From contig NZ_BILY01000034.1 in the NCBI RefSeq assembly GCF_004000805.1, positions 17,881 to 81,880 on the forward strand: DNA of 64,000 nucleotides, in the 5' to 3' direction. The translations under genes were made by a program, and so were the position numbers. The stretch comes from Paenibacillus glycanilyticus NBRC 16618. GTDB lineage: Bacteria; Bacillota; Bacilli; Paenibacillales; Paenibacillaceae. This document shows positions 24,217-33,179 of the stretch, piece by piece (position 1 is the stretch's first letter; every line of letters begins with the position of its first letter). The notes under the pieces were generated by a model. That model saw nothing but the letters and a program-made list of their open reading frames with translations. It was not told the origin of the DNA and searched no databases.

Positions 24217-25503
24217 ATGTCTACGGTTGTTGTTGTCGGTACGCAGTGGGGAGACGAAGGGAAAGGCAAAATTACCGATTACTTGGCGGACGGAGCCGAC
24301 GTCGTCGCTCGCTATCAAGGTGGTAACAATGCCGGACACACTATTCTCATTGACAACAAAAAGTATAAATTGACGATGATTCCATCGGGTATTTTCAATC
24401 AAAATAAAATTTGCGTTATCGGCAACGGGATGGTTATCAACCCGCAAGCGCTGATTGACGAAATTAACTATATTCATGACAACGGCTTCTCCACGGACAA
24501 CCTGAAAATCAGTGACCGCGCCCATGTCATTATGCCTTATCATCTCGTGCTTGACGGCCTCGAAGAGGACCGCAAGGGCGATAACAAAATCGGTACGACA
24601 CGCAAAGGCATCGGCCCATGCTACATGGACAAAGCCGCGCGTAACGGTATCCGTATCGCCGACCTTATGGACGCGGAAGAATTCACGGAAAAAACACGCC
24701 GCCTCGTAGCCGAGAAAAACCAAGTCATTCAGCAAGTATACGGTGGAGAGCCGCTTGATGCCGAAGCCATTATTGCGGAATACTTAGGCTACGCGGAGAC
24801 GCTTCGTCCATACGTAACGGATACTTCGGTTGTTCTGAACGACGCGATCGACGCAAACCGTAAAGTACTGTTCGAAGGCGCTCAAGGCGTTATGCTTGAT
24901 ATCGACCAAGGTACTTATCCATTCGTTACTTCTTCCAACCCGTCGGCCGGCGGCGTATGCATCGGCTCCGGCGTAGGTCCTTCGAAGATCCAACAGGTTA
25001 TCGGCGTAGCGAAAGCTTACACAACGCGTGTTGGCGACGGTCCGTTCCCGACGGAGCAAATTAACGAAATCGGCGATCTGATCCGCGACAAAGGACATGA
25101 GTACGGTACGGTTACAGGCCGTCCGCGCCGCGTGGGCTGGTTCGACAGCGTTGTTGTCCGCCATGCGCGCCGTGTCAGCGGCATTACGGGTCTGTCCCTT
25201 AACTCGCTTGACGTACTGAGCGGCCTTGAGACCGTGAAGATCTGTACGGCTTACAAATACCGCGGCGAAGTTATCGAGCACTATCCGGCAAGCCTCAAGA
25301 TGCTGGCGGAATGCGAAGCGGTATACGAAGAGATGCCAGGCTGGAGCGAAGATATTACGGGTGCGAAAACACTGGAAGATCTTCCGGTTAACACGCTGAA
25401 CTACCTGAACCGCGTATCCGAGCTGACAGGTATCCCGATTGCGATCTTCTCGGTTGGACGCAACCGCGAACAAACGAACATCGTTCGTCCAATCTACGAA
25501 TAG
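24217..25503 (+). CDS. purA: Adenylosuccinate synthetase
   Basis: A 428-residue enzyme beginning MSTVVVVGTQWGDEGKGKITDYL, with QGGNNAGHTI, GTTRKGIGPCYMDKAARNGIR, GAQGVMLDIDQGTYPFVTSSNP and GRPRRVGWFDSV, all PurA signatures. It converts IMP and aspartate to adenylosuccinate with GTP. ATG 24217 is chosen over ATG 24211 because GGGGG (24205-24209) is correctly spaced only for the former. A short inverted repeat in the leader (GCACCGA near 24149 with TCGGTG near 24182) could be structural, with no known riboswitch consensus. In Bacillus subtilis purA also lies between dnaC and walR. Confidence 0.97.
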   Translation: MSTVVVVGTQWGDEGKGKITDYLADGADVVARYQGGNNAGHTILIDNKKYKLTMIPSGIFNQNKICVIGNGMVINPQALIDEINYIHDNGFSTDNLKISDRAHVIMPYHLVLDGLEEDRKGDNKIGTTRKGIGPCYMDKAARNGIRIADLMDAEEFTEKTRRLVAEKNQVIQQVYGGEPLDAEAIIAEYLGYAETLRPYVTDTSVVLNDAIDANRKVLFEGAQGVMLDIDQGTYPFVTSSNPSAGGVCIGSGVGPSKIQQVIGVAKAYTTRVGDGPFPTEQINEIGDLIRDKGHEYGTVTGRPRRVGWFDSVVVRHARRVSGITGLSLNSLDVLSGLETVKICTAYKYRGEVIEHYPASLKMLAECEAVYEEMPGWSEDITGAKTLEDLPVNTLNYLNRVSELTGIPIAIFSVGRNREQTNIVRPIYE

Positions 25504-25515
25504 AACGTATATAAG

Positions 25516-25557
25516 AAAGGATAGTCCAAGGCGGAATGGCCGGGACTATCCTTTTTT
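25516..25557 (+). terminator. Terminator after purA
   Basis: AAAGGATAGTCC (25516-25527) pairs with GGACTATCCTTT (25543-25554), followed by further Ts. Confidence 0.92.
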
Positions 25558-25630
25558 GTCGTTTTCATAGTTTGCTCCCCCTATTCTTTGACCATAATGA
25601 TAGATAACAGAAGGAAAGGGATGAGCGCAA

Positions 25631-26305
25631 ATGTGGGTAAAAGCAGCCGTATGGATTGCGAAAATCGTAGCGGCGGGTCTCATTGTCAGCTTTCTCTCCA
25701 TATGGACAACCGGCTATATCGTTAATAGTTATGTGCAGACGCTGCTGAAGCAGTATAATCTGCCGCTGGAGGTACAGCCGATGGCTTTGTCCGGGGTATG
25801 GGGCAAGCTGTGGGGCGCCGAGGAGCCAGTCCAGACGGAGGATACCGAGAAGACGGGCACGGATGGGGCAGACGGGGATAAGGTTGCGGTAGATGCGTTT
25901 GCCGACCAGCCATCCACTGCGCCGCTTACGGATATCGGCATTGGCGGAGGCTCGAAGGCGGAGAGCGGTACAGCCGGTCAATCGGAGGAAGCGGGTACAA
26001 GCACGGGTCAGACGGAGGGCAGCAGCCAGACGGACGATGATGAAGCACCGTCGATCGACGGAACGGAAACGGCGATTACAACCGAGGATATGAACAATAT
26101 GAAGGGCCAGATGAGCGAAGCCGATAAGGATCAATTATTCGGTTTGCTCATGAGCAAGCTGCCGCAGGAAGCGATGCAGACGATCTCCGGCTACATGGAA
26201 AACGGGCTTACGGATGAGGAGCTTACGCAGATCCAGCAGCTGATGGCACAGTATCTGGACCGAGACCAGTATGAACAAATGATGGCAATTCTGAAAAAAT
26301 ATTAA
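25631..26305 (+). CDS. Membrane-anchored hypothetical protein with low-complexity linker
   Basis: A 224-residue protein not recognised by family. It has one N-terminal transmembrane helix (about residues 5-30, VWIAKIVAAGLIVSFLSIWTTGY). A Gly/Ser/Thr/Asp/Glu-rich linker (about 60-145) follows, then a helical C-terminal domain (about 150-224; EDMNNMKGQMSEADKDQLFGLLMSK and GLTDEELTQIQQLMAQYLDRDQYEQMM). The shape suggests an anchored extracytoplasmic protein, and the tail resembles helical regions of other spore-former envelope proteins, but no function can be assigned. GAAAGGGA precedes the ATG. It is flanked by the purA terminator and the M23 peptidase promoter. Confidence 0.75.
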   Translation: MWVKAAVWIAKIVAAGLIVSFLSIWTTGYIVNSYVQTLLKQYNLPLEVQPMALSGVWGKLWGAEEPVQTEDTEKTGTDGADGDKVAVDAFADQPSTAPLTDIGIGGGSKAESGTAGQSEEAGTSTGQTEGSSQTDDDEAPSIDGTETAITTEDMNNMKGQMSEADKDQLFGLLMSKLPQEAMQTISGYMENGLTDEELTQIQQLMAQYLDRDQYEQMMAILKKY

Positions 26306-26314
26306 TTTCGACTC

Positions 26315-26343
26315 TTGACAAGAATGGTTGCCGCGTTTATTAA
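26315..26343 (+). promoter_or_regulatory. SigA-type promoter for the M23 peptidase gene
   Basis: TTGACA (26315-26320), 17-base spacer, TATTAA (26338-26343). The predicted leader to ATG 26446 is about 95 bases and contains the inverted repeat at 26370-26404. Confidence 0.65.
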
Positions 26344-26369
26344 CCATATGTTAAAGTATTAGGCGAGTG

Positions 26370-26404
26370 ATCCGACAGGACATTCGTCTTTTTTTATGTC
26401 GGAT
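26370..26404 (+). repeat. Inverted repeat in the leader of the M23 peptidase gene
   Basis: ATCCGACA (26370-26377) and TGTCGGAT (26397-26404) are perfectly complementary and enclose a 19-base loop that itself contains a run of seven Ts. It lies between the promoter and the ribosome binding site, where it could act as a leader structure. Confidence 0.5.
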
Positions 26405-26445
26405 TCCGTATTTTATTGCAGGAAAAGTGCGAAAAGGAGACCATC

Positions 26446-28002
26446 ATGACCGTTTTCAGCCCCAAGGATCGTTTCCGGAAGACTTGGAATCTTGTAAACC
26501 AGTACTTTCGGCCTAGTGATCTGCAAGACTCGAAAGGCAAGAAGCAGCCTCCTTCGGCAGGAGAGAGACCACATACTCCAATGTGGAAGAGAAAACCTGT
26601 CATGCTTACAGCAGGAGTGCTGGTAGTCCTAGCAGCAGCCGGTATCGGTGGTACCGGATACGTACAAGCGAACACAGTCGATTATTACAACGTATATAAA
26701 GACGGCAATATTGTGGGCTCCATCAACGATCCCGCAGAGGTTGAACAGTTAATTCAGCAGCAGACCGAAGAAGTAAAGAAAGCGAATCCGGAGCTCAGCA
26801 TGGTGCTCGACACCGGGGAGATTACGTACAGCGGGGAAAGCGGCTTTAAAGCGGACCCTGAGACCGAAGAAACGTTAAGCAAGCTGAAAGGTCTGCTAAC
26901 CTCGCATGCGGAAGGCGTGGAACTGGTTATCGACGGCAAGGTAGCCGGTGTGGTGAAGGATCAGGAAACCGCGGATGCCATTCTGAACCGCGTGCAGAGC
27001 AAATACGCTCCGCAACTTGCGGCAGCGAAGAAGCAGAACGAAGTGAAGACTTTGTCTTACTCCAAGACGGAAGCTGAGAAGAAAAAGACGGAATCGTCCA
27101 GCGGCAAAAAGCTGACGGGCGTTAAATTCGTTGAAGAGGTTAAGACGGACGAAGTAGAAGTGGATCCAAACAAGATTATGGACGCTAACGAGCTGTACCT
27201 GAAGCTTGTGAAGGGCAGCGTCAAACCAACGAAGTATACGGTACAAAAAGGCGATTGCATCGGATGCATTGCCGATAAGTTCAATATTTCCGAACAAGTG
27301 ATTTATGATAACAACGGCTGGATTGAGCAGGATATGATCAAGGAAGGCGATGTCCTGGATCTGACCGTGCTGCAGCCGGAGTTGACGGTAAAGACGGAAG
27401 AACGCCAATCCGAAACGATTACTTACGATGCTCCCGTCGAGATCCGCAAGAGCGACTCCATGAAGCTTGGCGAGTCGAAGGTGCTGACGGAAGGCAAGAG
27501 CGGCAAGAAGACTCTTACATACCGGGTTGTGAAGCAGAACGGTAAGGTTATGACGGAAGAGCTCGTAGATAGTCAGGTTGTCGTGAAGCCGGTAGCCGAG
27601 GTTATCATCCGGGGAACTAAGGTTATTCTTGGCGAAGGTACAGGCCATTTTGCATCTCCTGTATCCGGCTGGTCGCTGTCGAGCAAGTATGGTCAGCGCT
27701 GGGGACGGATGCATAAAGGCATCGACATGACGGGCGGCAAGACCATCATGGCACCGGATAACGGTGTTGTTGAGTTTGTTGGCCAGAAGACCGGCTATGG
27801 CAATTGCATTATCATTAATCATAAGAATGGTTACAAAACGTTGTACGGACATCTGAAGTCCATCGGCGTGAAGAAAGGCCAGATTGTCGAAAAAGGCGAC
27901 AGTATCGGCATTATGGGCAGTACCGGCGAATCGACCGGCGTGCATCTGCATTTCGAAATTACGAAAAACGGCGTACTGCAAAATCCGTTAAAGTACTTAT
28001 AA
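26446..28002 (+). CDS. Cell-wall endopeptidase with LysM, G5 and M23 domains
   Basis: A 518-residue exported or membrane-anchored protein. A transmembrane segment lies at about residues 50-70 (KPVMLTAGVLVVLAAAGIGGTGYVQA). A LysM domain (about 262-307, KYTVQKGDCIGCIADKFNI) is followed by a G5 domain (about 320-395, ETITYDAPVEIRKSDSMKLGESKVLTEGKSGK-type) and a C-terminal M23 metallopeptidase (about 405-518). The M23 motifs are HKGID, YGHL and VHLHFEI, giving the zinc ligands. It likely cleaves peptidoglycan stem cross-links. AAAAGGAG precedes ATG 26446. Two cysteines within the LysM glycine-rich turn (KGDCIGC) are unusual. WalR, encoded next, controls cell-wall hydrolases in Bacillus. Confidence 0.88.
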   Translation: MTVFSPKDRFRKTWNLVNQYFRPSDLQDSKGKKQPPSAGERPHTPMWKRKPVMLTAGVLVVLAAAGIGGTGYVQANTVDYYNVYKDGNIVGSINDPAEVEQLIQQQTEEVKKANPELSMVLDTGEITYSGESGFKADPETEETLSKLKGLLTSHAEGVELVIDGKVAGVVKDQETADAILNRVQSKYAPQLAAAKKQNEVKTLSYSKTEAEKKKTESSSGKKLTGVKFVEEVKTDEVEVDPNKIMDANELYLKLVKGSVKPTKYTVQKGDCIGCIADKFNISEQVIYDNNGWIEQDMIKEGDVLDLTVLQPELTVKTEERQSETITYDAPVEIRKSDSMKLGESKVLTEGKSGKKTLTYRVVKQNGKVMTEELVDSQVVVKPVAEVIIRGTKVILGEGTGHFASPVSGWSLSSKYGQRWGRMHKGIDMTGGKTIMAPDNGVVEFVGQKTGYGNCIIINHKNGYKTLYGHLKSIGVKKGQIVEKGDSIGIMGSTGESTGVHLHFEITKNGVLQNPLKYL

Positions 28003-28019
28003 TCTATTTTCTTTCACAA

Positions 28020-28053
28020 GAAGGCTGTCCTTATGAGGGCAGTCTTCTTTTTA
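28020..28053 (+). terminator. Terminator after the M23 peptidase gene
   Basis: GAAGGCTGTCC (28020-28030) pairs with GGGCAGTCTTC (28037-28047), allowing a G-U pair and small offset, followed by TTTTTACC and further Ts. The 160 bases from here to walR should hold the wal promoter; I cannot assign it with confidence. Confidence 0.8.
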
Positions 28054-28212
28054 CCTTTTTTTACCCTGAAGCTGTCGGAACGAAACACGTCTCTGAGTAC
28101 GAATTATGAGTTTTATTGGAAAAGGGCTGAACGAACTTTAATTGGGAACTTGACGACGCACTATGTTAAAATAAAAGAGTAAAAATAGGACGAGCGACAG
28201 GCGGGTGTAACG

Positions 28213-28980
28213 ATGCACGGGAAAATTTTAGTGGTCGACGACGAACAGCCCATTGCAGATATATTGAAATTCAACTTGGAGAAAGAAGGGCATCAGGTCA
28301 TTTGCGCATTTGACGGCGGCGAGGCGGTACGCCTCGCGTTCGAAGAGCAGCCGGACCTGATTCTACTTGATTTGATGCTGCCGGTGAAGGATGGCATGGA
28401 CGTCTGCCGCGAGGTGCGCACGCGTCTGCATATGCCAATCATCATGCTGACAGCAAAGGATACGGAAATAGATAAGGTGCTGGGCCTTGAGCTTGGCGCC
28501 GATGATTACGTAACGAAGCCGTTCAGCACGCGGGAGCTGCTGGCCCGTGTCAAAGCCCATTTGCGCAGGCAGCAGAAAACCTCGGAAGCCGCGGCTTCTT
28601 CGACCGACAACGCAAACGCCGGCGACAACGGTCAAGGTGCAGCGGACGAGAAGCAGGGTCTTAAACTGTTTAACCTGTTTATTGATACCGATATGTATGT
28701 CGTCTATAAGGACGGCGAGCCGCTTGATCTGACCCACCGCGAATATGAGCTAGTCTATTACATGGCGCGCAACAGCGGCAAAGTAATGACGCGCGAGCAT
28801 TTGCTGCAGGCGGTCTGGGGCTTTGAGTATTTCGGCGATGTGCGTACCGTGGATGTCACGATCCGCCGTCTTCGCGAGAAGATTGAAGATGATCCAAGCC
28901 GTCCGGAATATATTATGACCCGCCGCGGCCTTGGTTACATGATGCGCAATCCGAAGTCCGGAGGGCTCGGCTACGCATGA
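28213..28980 (+). CDS. walR: Response regulator WalR (YycF)
   Basis: A 255-residue OmpR-family regulator. The receiver domain (about 1-120) carries VVDDEQP, phosphorylatable Asp in LILLDLMLPVKDG and the conserved Lys in DYVTKPFS; the winged-helix DNA-binding domain is about 155-250 (DLTHREYELVYYMARN and VTIRRLREKIEDDPSRPEYIMTRRGLGYMM). It controls cell-wall turnover genes. A long Ala/Ser/Asn/Gly-rich linker (about residues 122-150) separates the domains, more extended than in Bacillus subtilis. It overlaps walK by 4 bases and is the first gene of walRKHIJ. Confidence 0.97.
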   Translation: MHGKILVVDDEQPIADILKFNLEKEGHQVICAFDGGEAVRLAFEEQPDLILLDLMLPVKDGMDVCREVRTRLHMPIIMLTAKDTEIDKVLGLELGADDYVTKPFSTRELLARVKAHLRRQQKTSEAAASSTDNANAGDNGQGAADEKQGLKLFNLFIDTDMYVVYKDGEPLDLTHREYELVYYMARNSGKVMTREHLLQAVWGFEYFGDVRTVDVTIRRLREKIEDDPSRPEYIMTRRGLGYMMRNPKSGGLGYA

Positions 28981-30824
28981 GCGGGCGGAGGTTTTTTCGC
29001 ACCATTCAAGTTAAGCTGGTCATTATTTATCTCCTGCTCATCCTTGTCGCGATGCAGCTCATTGGCGTGTACTTTATCAGTACGGTCAAGGCGTCATTGA
29101 CCGACAACTTCACGACGAATCTGAAGGAGCAGGCCGATATTCTCTCGAAGCTGGCGGCAAAGGAATTGTCCGAAAAGCCGAATAGCGATAGCGAGACCGA
29201 TACGAGCAGCACGGAGGATTTGAGCCTTGTGGTCCGCAATCTGTTCAGCATAAGCGGGACGGAGGTGCAAGTGCTCGACGGCAGCGGGCGGGTTGTTGCG
29301 ACCTCCCTGCAGGTGCCGGAATCGTACATCGGGAAGAAAAATACGTCTCTCGCGGTAAGCCGCGCGTTAACGGGCATCTCCGATAACGAAGAAGAGATTA
29401 TCGACGAAAACGGCATTCGCAAAAAAATTATCGCCCTTCCCGTTACGTACAACGATAACGACAAGGTTGTTGGCGCGGTCTATATGCTGGCGTCCATGGA
29501 CAGCCTGTACGATACGGTGAACCGGGTGAACCAGATCTTTTTCTCCGGCACGCTTATCGCGCTTGGTCTTACCGGGATTCTGGGCATCCTGCTGGCCCAT
29601 ACGATTACGAGCCCGATTCAGGGACTGACGCGTCAGGCGGCAGCCGTGGCGGACGGAAAGTTTGATCTGCAGGTGCCGGTGCTTGGGGACGATGAAATCG
29701 GGCGGCTAAGCTTGGCCTTTAACGACATGACCATTCGGCTGAAGGAGGCGCTCTCGGTCAACGAAGAGGAGAACGAGAAGCTCGCCTCCATTCTGTCGAA
29801 TATGAGTGACGGAGTAATCGCGGCCGACGAGAACGGCAAAGTGATCGTCTGGAACCGCCGCTCGCAGGAGATGCTTGACGTGCGCACCTGCGAAGGCTGC
29901 AGTCTGCCACAGCTGCTTGGCATGCCGGAGCAGAAATACCAAGAGCTGCAGAACGGCCGGGAGCAGACGGTCATATTGCCGCGCGGCGAAGAAGAAGCCG
30001 AGATGGATGACGAAGAGGGGGTTCTCCGCGTCACCTTTACGCCGATTCACCGCCGGGACAAAGGGATTACGGGTACGATTGCCGTCCTGCAGGATGTGAC
30101 GGAGCAGGAAAAGCTCGAGCAGTCGCGGCGCCAATTCGTCGCGAACGTCTCGCATGAGCTGCGCACGCCGCTCACCACGATCAAGAGCTACGCGGAGGCG
30201 CTGAATGACGGGGCGCTGGATGAGCGCGAGCTGTCCGAGCGGTTCGTTGGCGTTATCCGCAACGAGACGGAGCGGATGATCCGCCTGGTTACGGACCTTC
30301 TGCACTTATCGCGCCTTGATTCCAATCAGGCGCCGCTGCGGCGGCGGAAGACTAACATTCACGAGATGCTGGACGAAGTGACGGATCGTTTTTCCTTCCA
30401 GCTTCGCCAGAAGTCGATCCTGGCAACGATTATCGTAGACCGCGATCTCAAATCGGCATGGCTTGACCGCGACCAGATTGACCAGGTTCTCGATAATTTA
30501 ATATCGAACGCCATCAAATATACGCTTGAGGGCGGAGCAATTGAACTTAGCGCCCATAAGCAGGACGCCGCTACGATTGCGATTAGCGTAAAGGATACGG
30601 GTATCGGTATTCCGAAGAAGGATTTATCGCGTATTTTCGACCGTTTTTACCGGGTGGACAAGGCCCGCTCGCGTAACATGGGCGGCACAGGGCTTGGTTT
30701 ATCCATTGCCCGGGAAATCGTTAAAGCGCATGGCGGCACGATCTCACTTAAGTCCGAGCTGAACGACGGCACGACGGTTACCTTTACGCTGCCGGCGCTG
30801 CAAGAGGAAGGTGAGACAGCATGA
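28977..30824 (+). CDS. walK: Sensor histidine kinase WalK (YycG)
   Basis: A 615-residue membrane kinase: TM1 about residues 11-33, an extracytoplasmic sensor domain to about 180, TM2 about 183-207, then HAMP (TSPIQGLTRQAAAVADGKFD), PAS (about 265-370, ILSNMSDGVIAADENGKVIVWNRRSQEML), HisKA with the phosphorylated His in VSHELRTPLTTIKSY, and HATPase_c (DNLISNAIKYT, DTGIGIPKKDLSRIFDRFYRVD, GTGLGLSIA). It phosphorylates WalR in response to cell-wall status. It overlaps walR and walH by 4 bases each. Confidence 0.97.
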   Translation: MSGRRFFRTIQVKLVIIYLLLILVAMQLIGVYFISTVKASLTDNFTTNLKEQADILSKLAAKELSEKPNSDSETDTSSTEDLSLVVRNLFSISGTEVQVLDGSGRVVATSLQVPESYIGKKNTSLAVSRALTGISDNEEEIIDENGIRKKIIALPVTYNDNDKVVGAVYMLASMDSLYDTVNRVNQIFFSGTLIALGLTGILGILLAHTITSPIQGLTRQAAAVADGKFDLQVPVLGDDEIGRLSLAFNDMTIRLKEALSVNEEENEKLASILSNMSDGVIAADENGKVIVWNRRSQEMLDVRTCEGCSLPQLLGMPEQKYQELQNGREQTVILPRGEEEAEMDDEEGVLRVTFTPIHRRDKGITGTIAVLQDVTEQEKLEQSRRQFVANVSHELRTPLTTIKSYAEALNDGALDERELSERFVGVIRNETERMIRLVTDLLHLSRLDSNQAPLRRRKTNIHEMLDEVTDRFSFQLRQKSILATIIVDRDLKSAWLDRDQIDQVLDNLISNAIKYTLEGGAIELSAHKQDAATIAISVKDTGIGIPKKDLSRIFDRFYRVDKARSRNMGGTGLGLSIAREIVKAHGGTISLKSELNDGTTVTFTLPALQEEGETA

Positions 30825-32314
30825 TGGAGAAAGCGAAGACGCTCCTGCTCGTTATGCTTGTCGCCCTCAGCTTGATTCAATCGTACTTCCTCGCGTACAG
30901 CATGCCGGGTCTTGGCGCAACGGTGAAGACGGGACAGGATTACATCAATGCCGATCCGCTTGGCAAAAAATCAAATGCGGAAAACGTCATTTTTCCGGAG
31001 GAGATTGTCCTCCACTTCGGCGGTAATGAGCATACCGTGCTGTACCCGGGGTCTACGTTCTACAATATGATTCTGAAAGACCGGATTCAGGGCCGCGAGT
31101 TCAAGGGCTTCCAGCGCAATCCGGCCAACGTGCTTAATTGGGATGAAGTAAGGAAGAACGATATCGGCGTTGAGCTGCGCTTCCAGAACGGCATTCCGGT
31201 AGAGCTCTTGAAGAAGCTGCTTAAGGTGCAGGGGGATTTGCTGTTCCTTGGCGAGACGATCGACCGGATCTGGATCTTCAAGGCGACCGATTCCGAGGAA
31301 GTCCGGACATTCTTCTTCAGCGCCGACGGGCAAAAGGTATACGAGTCTACCCAGGCTGACCTTACCGTCCGCGACGTACAGGACTATGTCGGCTTCGGCG
31401 AGTATCAGCCGAAGTACCAGATGACGTCGGATGGCATCTATTTGCCGAAGCAGCCGATTCAATCGGTTGAGATGGTCTTCTCTTATGAGGCCTACTCTTC
31501 CGAGCTCATGCAGCAGAATCTGTTCTTCGATACGGCCACGACGAAGGCACTCTACGACCGAAGCGGTTCGCAGATTTTCACGGACGGCAAGAGGGGACTG
31601 CAGATCGAGCAGAAGGGTAAATGGATGATTTATACCAACCCCGCCGCCTCGCAGAGCGAGGAAAATCCGCTTAGCGAGAATGTTTTTGCTTCAATTGAAT
31701 TTATTAACGATCATGGCGGATGGGACGGAGTTCACCGTTTCGTTAACCCGGGAATAAATCTAGAGGGCAAGACGGGTAAATACGTAGAGTTCCAGCAGTA
31801 TGTCGATAACTACCCGGTGATCGAGACCAAAGACTTCGAGTACGGCAGCATGCGGCTTACGCTGCAGCAGGGAGTCGTAACGGAGTACAGCCGTTCTCTC
31901 ATTACGCTTGCCAGCCGGTCGAAGACGAGGGAAGCCAGATGGCTGCCGGGCGGCGCCCAGCTGCGCAGCGCGCTGGACCATTATGACCGCCGTTCGGAGG
32001 TTGTCCGGCTGTTCCCGGCTCTTAAAGCCGAACCGCTTGAAAACAATGAATTAAAGTTTATTCCGATATGGGCGGTCCAGCTCGAGGACGGTGCGCAGGA
32101 GGCACTCACCGAGGCGTATCCGGCAGGCTTTGTTCCTCAGGAAATAAAGGACAGCCCGAGCTCCACCCATGATTCGGATGAAGGAACCGGCAAGGATAAA
32201 GGCGGAAAGGAAGCTTCGGGACATGAGACCGCAGAGAGGGACGGCAACAGCCTGTTCGGAGGCTCCGATCCGCTGCAAAATTCAATCGAGCCGGGTAAAG
32301 AAAGCAAGCAATAA
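30821..32314 (+). CDS. walH: Two-component system regulatory protein WalH (YycH)
   Basis: A 497-residue protein with one N-terminal transmembrane helix (about residues 6-28, LLLVMLVALSLIQSYFLAYSM) and a large extracytoplasmic domain, the YycH arrangement. With WalI it modulates WalK through membrane contacts. The C-terminal tail from about 440 is low in complexity (Gly/Lys/Asp/Glu/Ser) and longer than in Bacillus subtilis. The start overlaps the walK stop; ATG 30821 and ATG 30824 are adjacent and cannot be distinguished. Confidence 0.92.
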   Translation: MMEKAKTLLLVMLVALSLIQSYFLAYSMPGLGATVKTGQDYINADPLGKKSNAENVIFPEEIVLHFGGNEHTVLYPGSTFYNMILKDRIQGREFKGFQRNPANVLNWDEVRKNDIGVELRFQNGIPVELLKKLLKVQGDLLFLGETIDRIWIFKATDSEEVRTFFFSADGQKVYESTQADLTVRDVQDYVGFGEYQPKYQMTSDGIYLPKQPIQSVEMVFSYEAYSSELMQQNLFFDTATTKALYDRSGSQIFTDGKRGLQIEQKGKWMIYTNPAASQSEENPLSENVFASIEFINDHGGWDGVHRFVNPGINLEGKTGKYVEFQQYVDNYPVIETKDFEYGSMRLTLQQGVVTEYSRSLITLASRSKTREARWLPGGAQLRSALDHYDRRSEVVRLFPALKAEPLENNELKFIPIWAVQLEDGAQEALTEAYPAGFVPQEIKDSPSSTHDSDEGTGKDKGGKEASGHETAERDGNSLFGGSDPLQNSIEPGKESKQ

Positions 32315-32342
32315 GCCGTAACGAACGGAGGCGGAAGATCAG

Positions 32343-33098
32343 GTGGATTGGGGCAGGGCCAAAAGCGTGCTTATTATTTCGTTTCTGCTGCTCAATATTT
32401 TGCTCGGCTATCAGGTATGGTCGAACGTCGGCGAGCAGCTGAACGCCAACAAGAATACAGCAGAGCTTCCGAGCGAGACCTACGCCTTCATGAAACAGAA
32501 GGGGATTGAGCTGACCGCCAATCTGCCGGTCGAAACCCCGAAGCTGCGGGATTTAACGTATATGCTGCGCAGCGGCAACCTAGAAGGTCTGCCGGAGACA
32601 AAGCTTGCGACGCCTGTCGACAGCCGGATTATTTTTTCCGAGAAGGATCTCGTCAAGACGCTGGGCAGCCAGATTGTCGACCTGGACAAGTATAAGTTCG
32701 ATCCGGCAATGACAAGGGACGGCGTCTATGTGCTGTACCGTATGGCGGATAACCGTCCTATGTTTGACGTAAAGCTGGAGCTCTATTACAGCAATCAGAA
32801 AATAACCGGCTTCCGCCAAGTGCGGGTAGATCTGACGGGCCCGGGCGAAGCCAAGGAACAGACGGTATTACCGGCTTCGAAGGCCATGGCTCCTTTTATA
32901 GAACGGAACCTGCCGGACGGCGCGGTTATTACCGACATCCAGCTTGGCTACCATGGTCAGATGTTTGATACGGAGACGCAGGTGGCGGCGCCTTATTACC
33001 GGGTGCTGCTGGAGGACGGGAACGAGTATTATATTCATGCGATTAACGGGGAAGTTGCGCAGGTGAAGGAAGAAGTACCGCTGGACCGCGTCCGGTAG
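32343..33098 (+). CDS. walI: Two-component system regulatory protein WalI (YycI)
   Basis: A 251-residue single-pass membrane protein (helix about residues 5-25, AKSVLIISFLLLNILLGYQVW) with an extracytoplasmic YycI-type domain (FSEKDLVKTLGSQIVDLDKYKFD, YYSNQKITGFRQVRVDLTG). It acts with WalH on WalK. A GTG start at 32343 with CGGAGGCGG upstream gives MDWGRAKS, the usual YycI N-terminus (DWxRxK). It lies 28 bases after walH. Confidence 0.92.
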   Translation: MDWGRAKSVLIISFLLLNILLGYQVWSNVGEQLNANKNTAELPSETYAFMKQKGIELTANLPVETPKLRDLTYMLRSGNLEGLPETKLATPVDSRIIFSEKDLVKTLGSQIVDLDKYKFDPAMTRDGVYVLYRMADNRPMFDVKLELYYSNQKITGFRQVRVDLTGPGEAKEQTVLPASKAMAPFIERNLPDGAVITDIQLGYHGQMFDTETQVAAPYYRVLLEDGNEYYIHAINGEVAQVKEEVPLDRVR

Positions 33099-33179
33099 CT
33101 TGATGGGCGATGCGTTGCGGCGGATGGATAGAATGGTTTTAGTGTTCATGGGAGCAGGGGAAAGGATAGAAGTAAAGCG

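Noticed and set aside
26344..26445. c-di-AMP (ydaO) riboswitch before the M23 peptidase gene
   Set aside because: The leader is only about 100 bases and lacks the conserved riboswitch segments.
26896..27981. 361-residue open frame on the minus strand
   Set aside because: Antisense shadow of the M23 peptidase gene, without start signal or motif.
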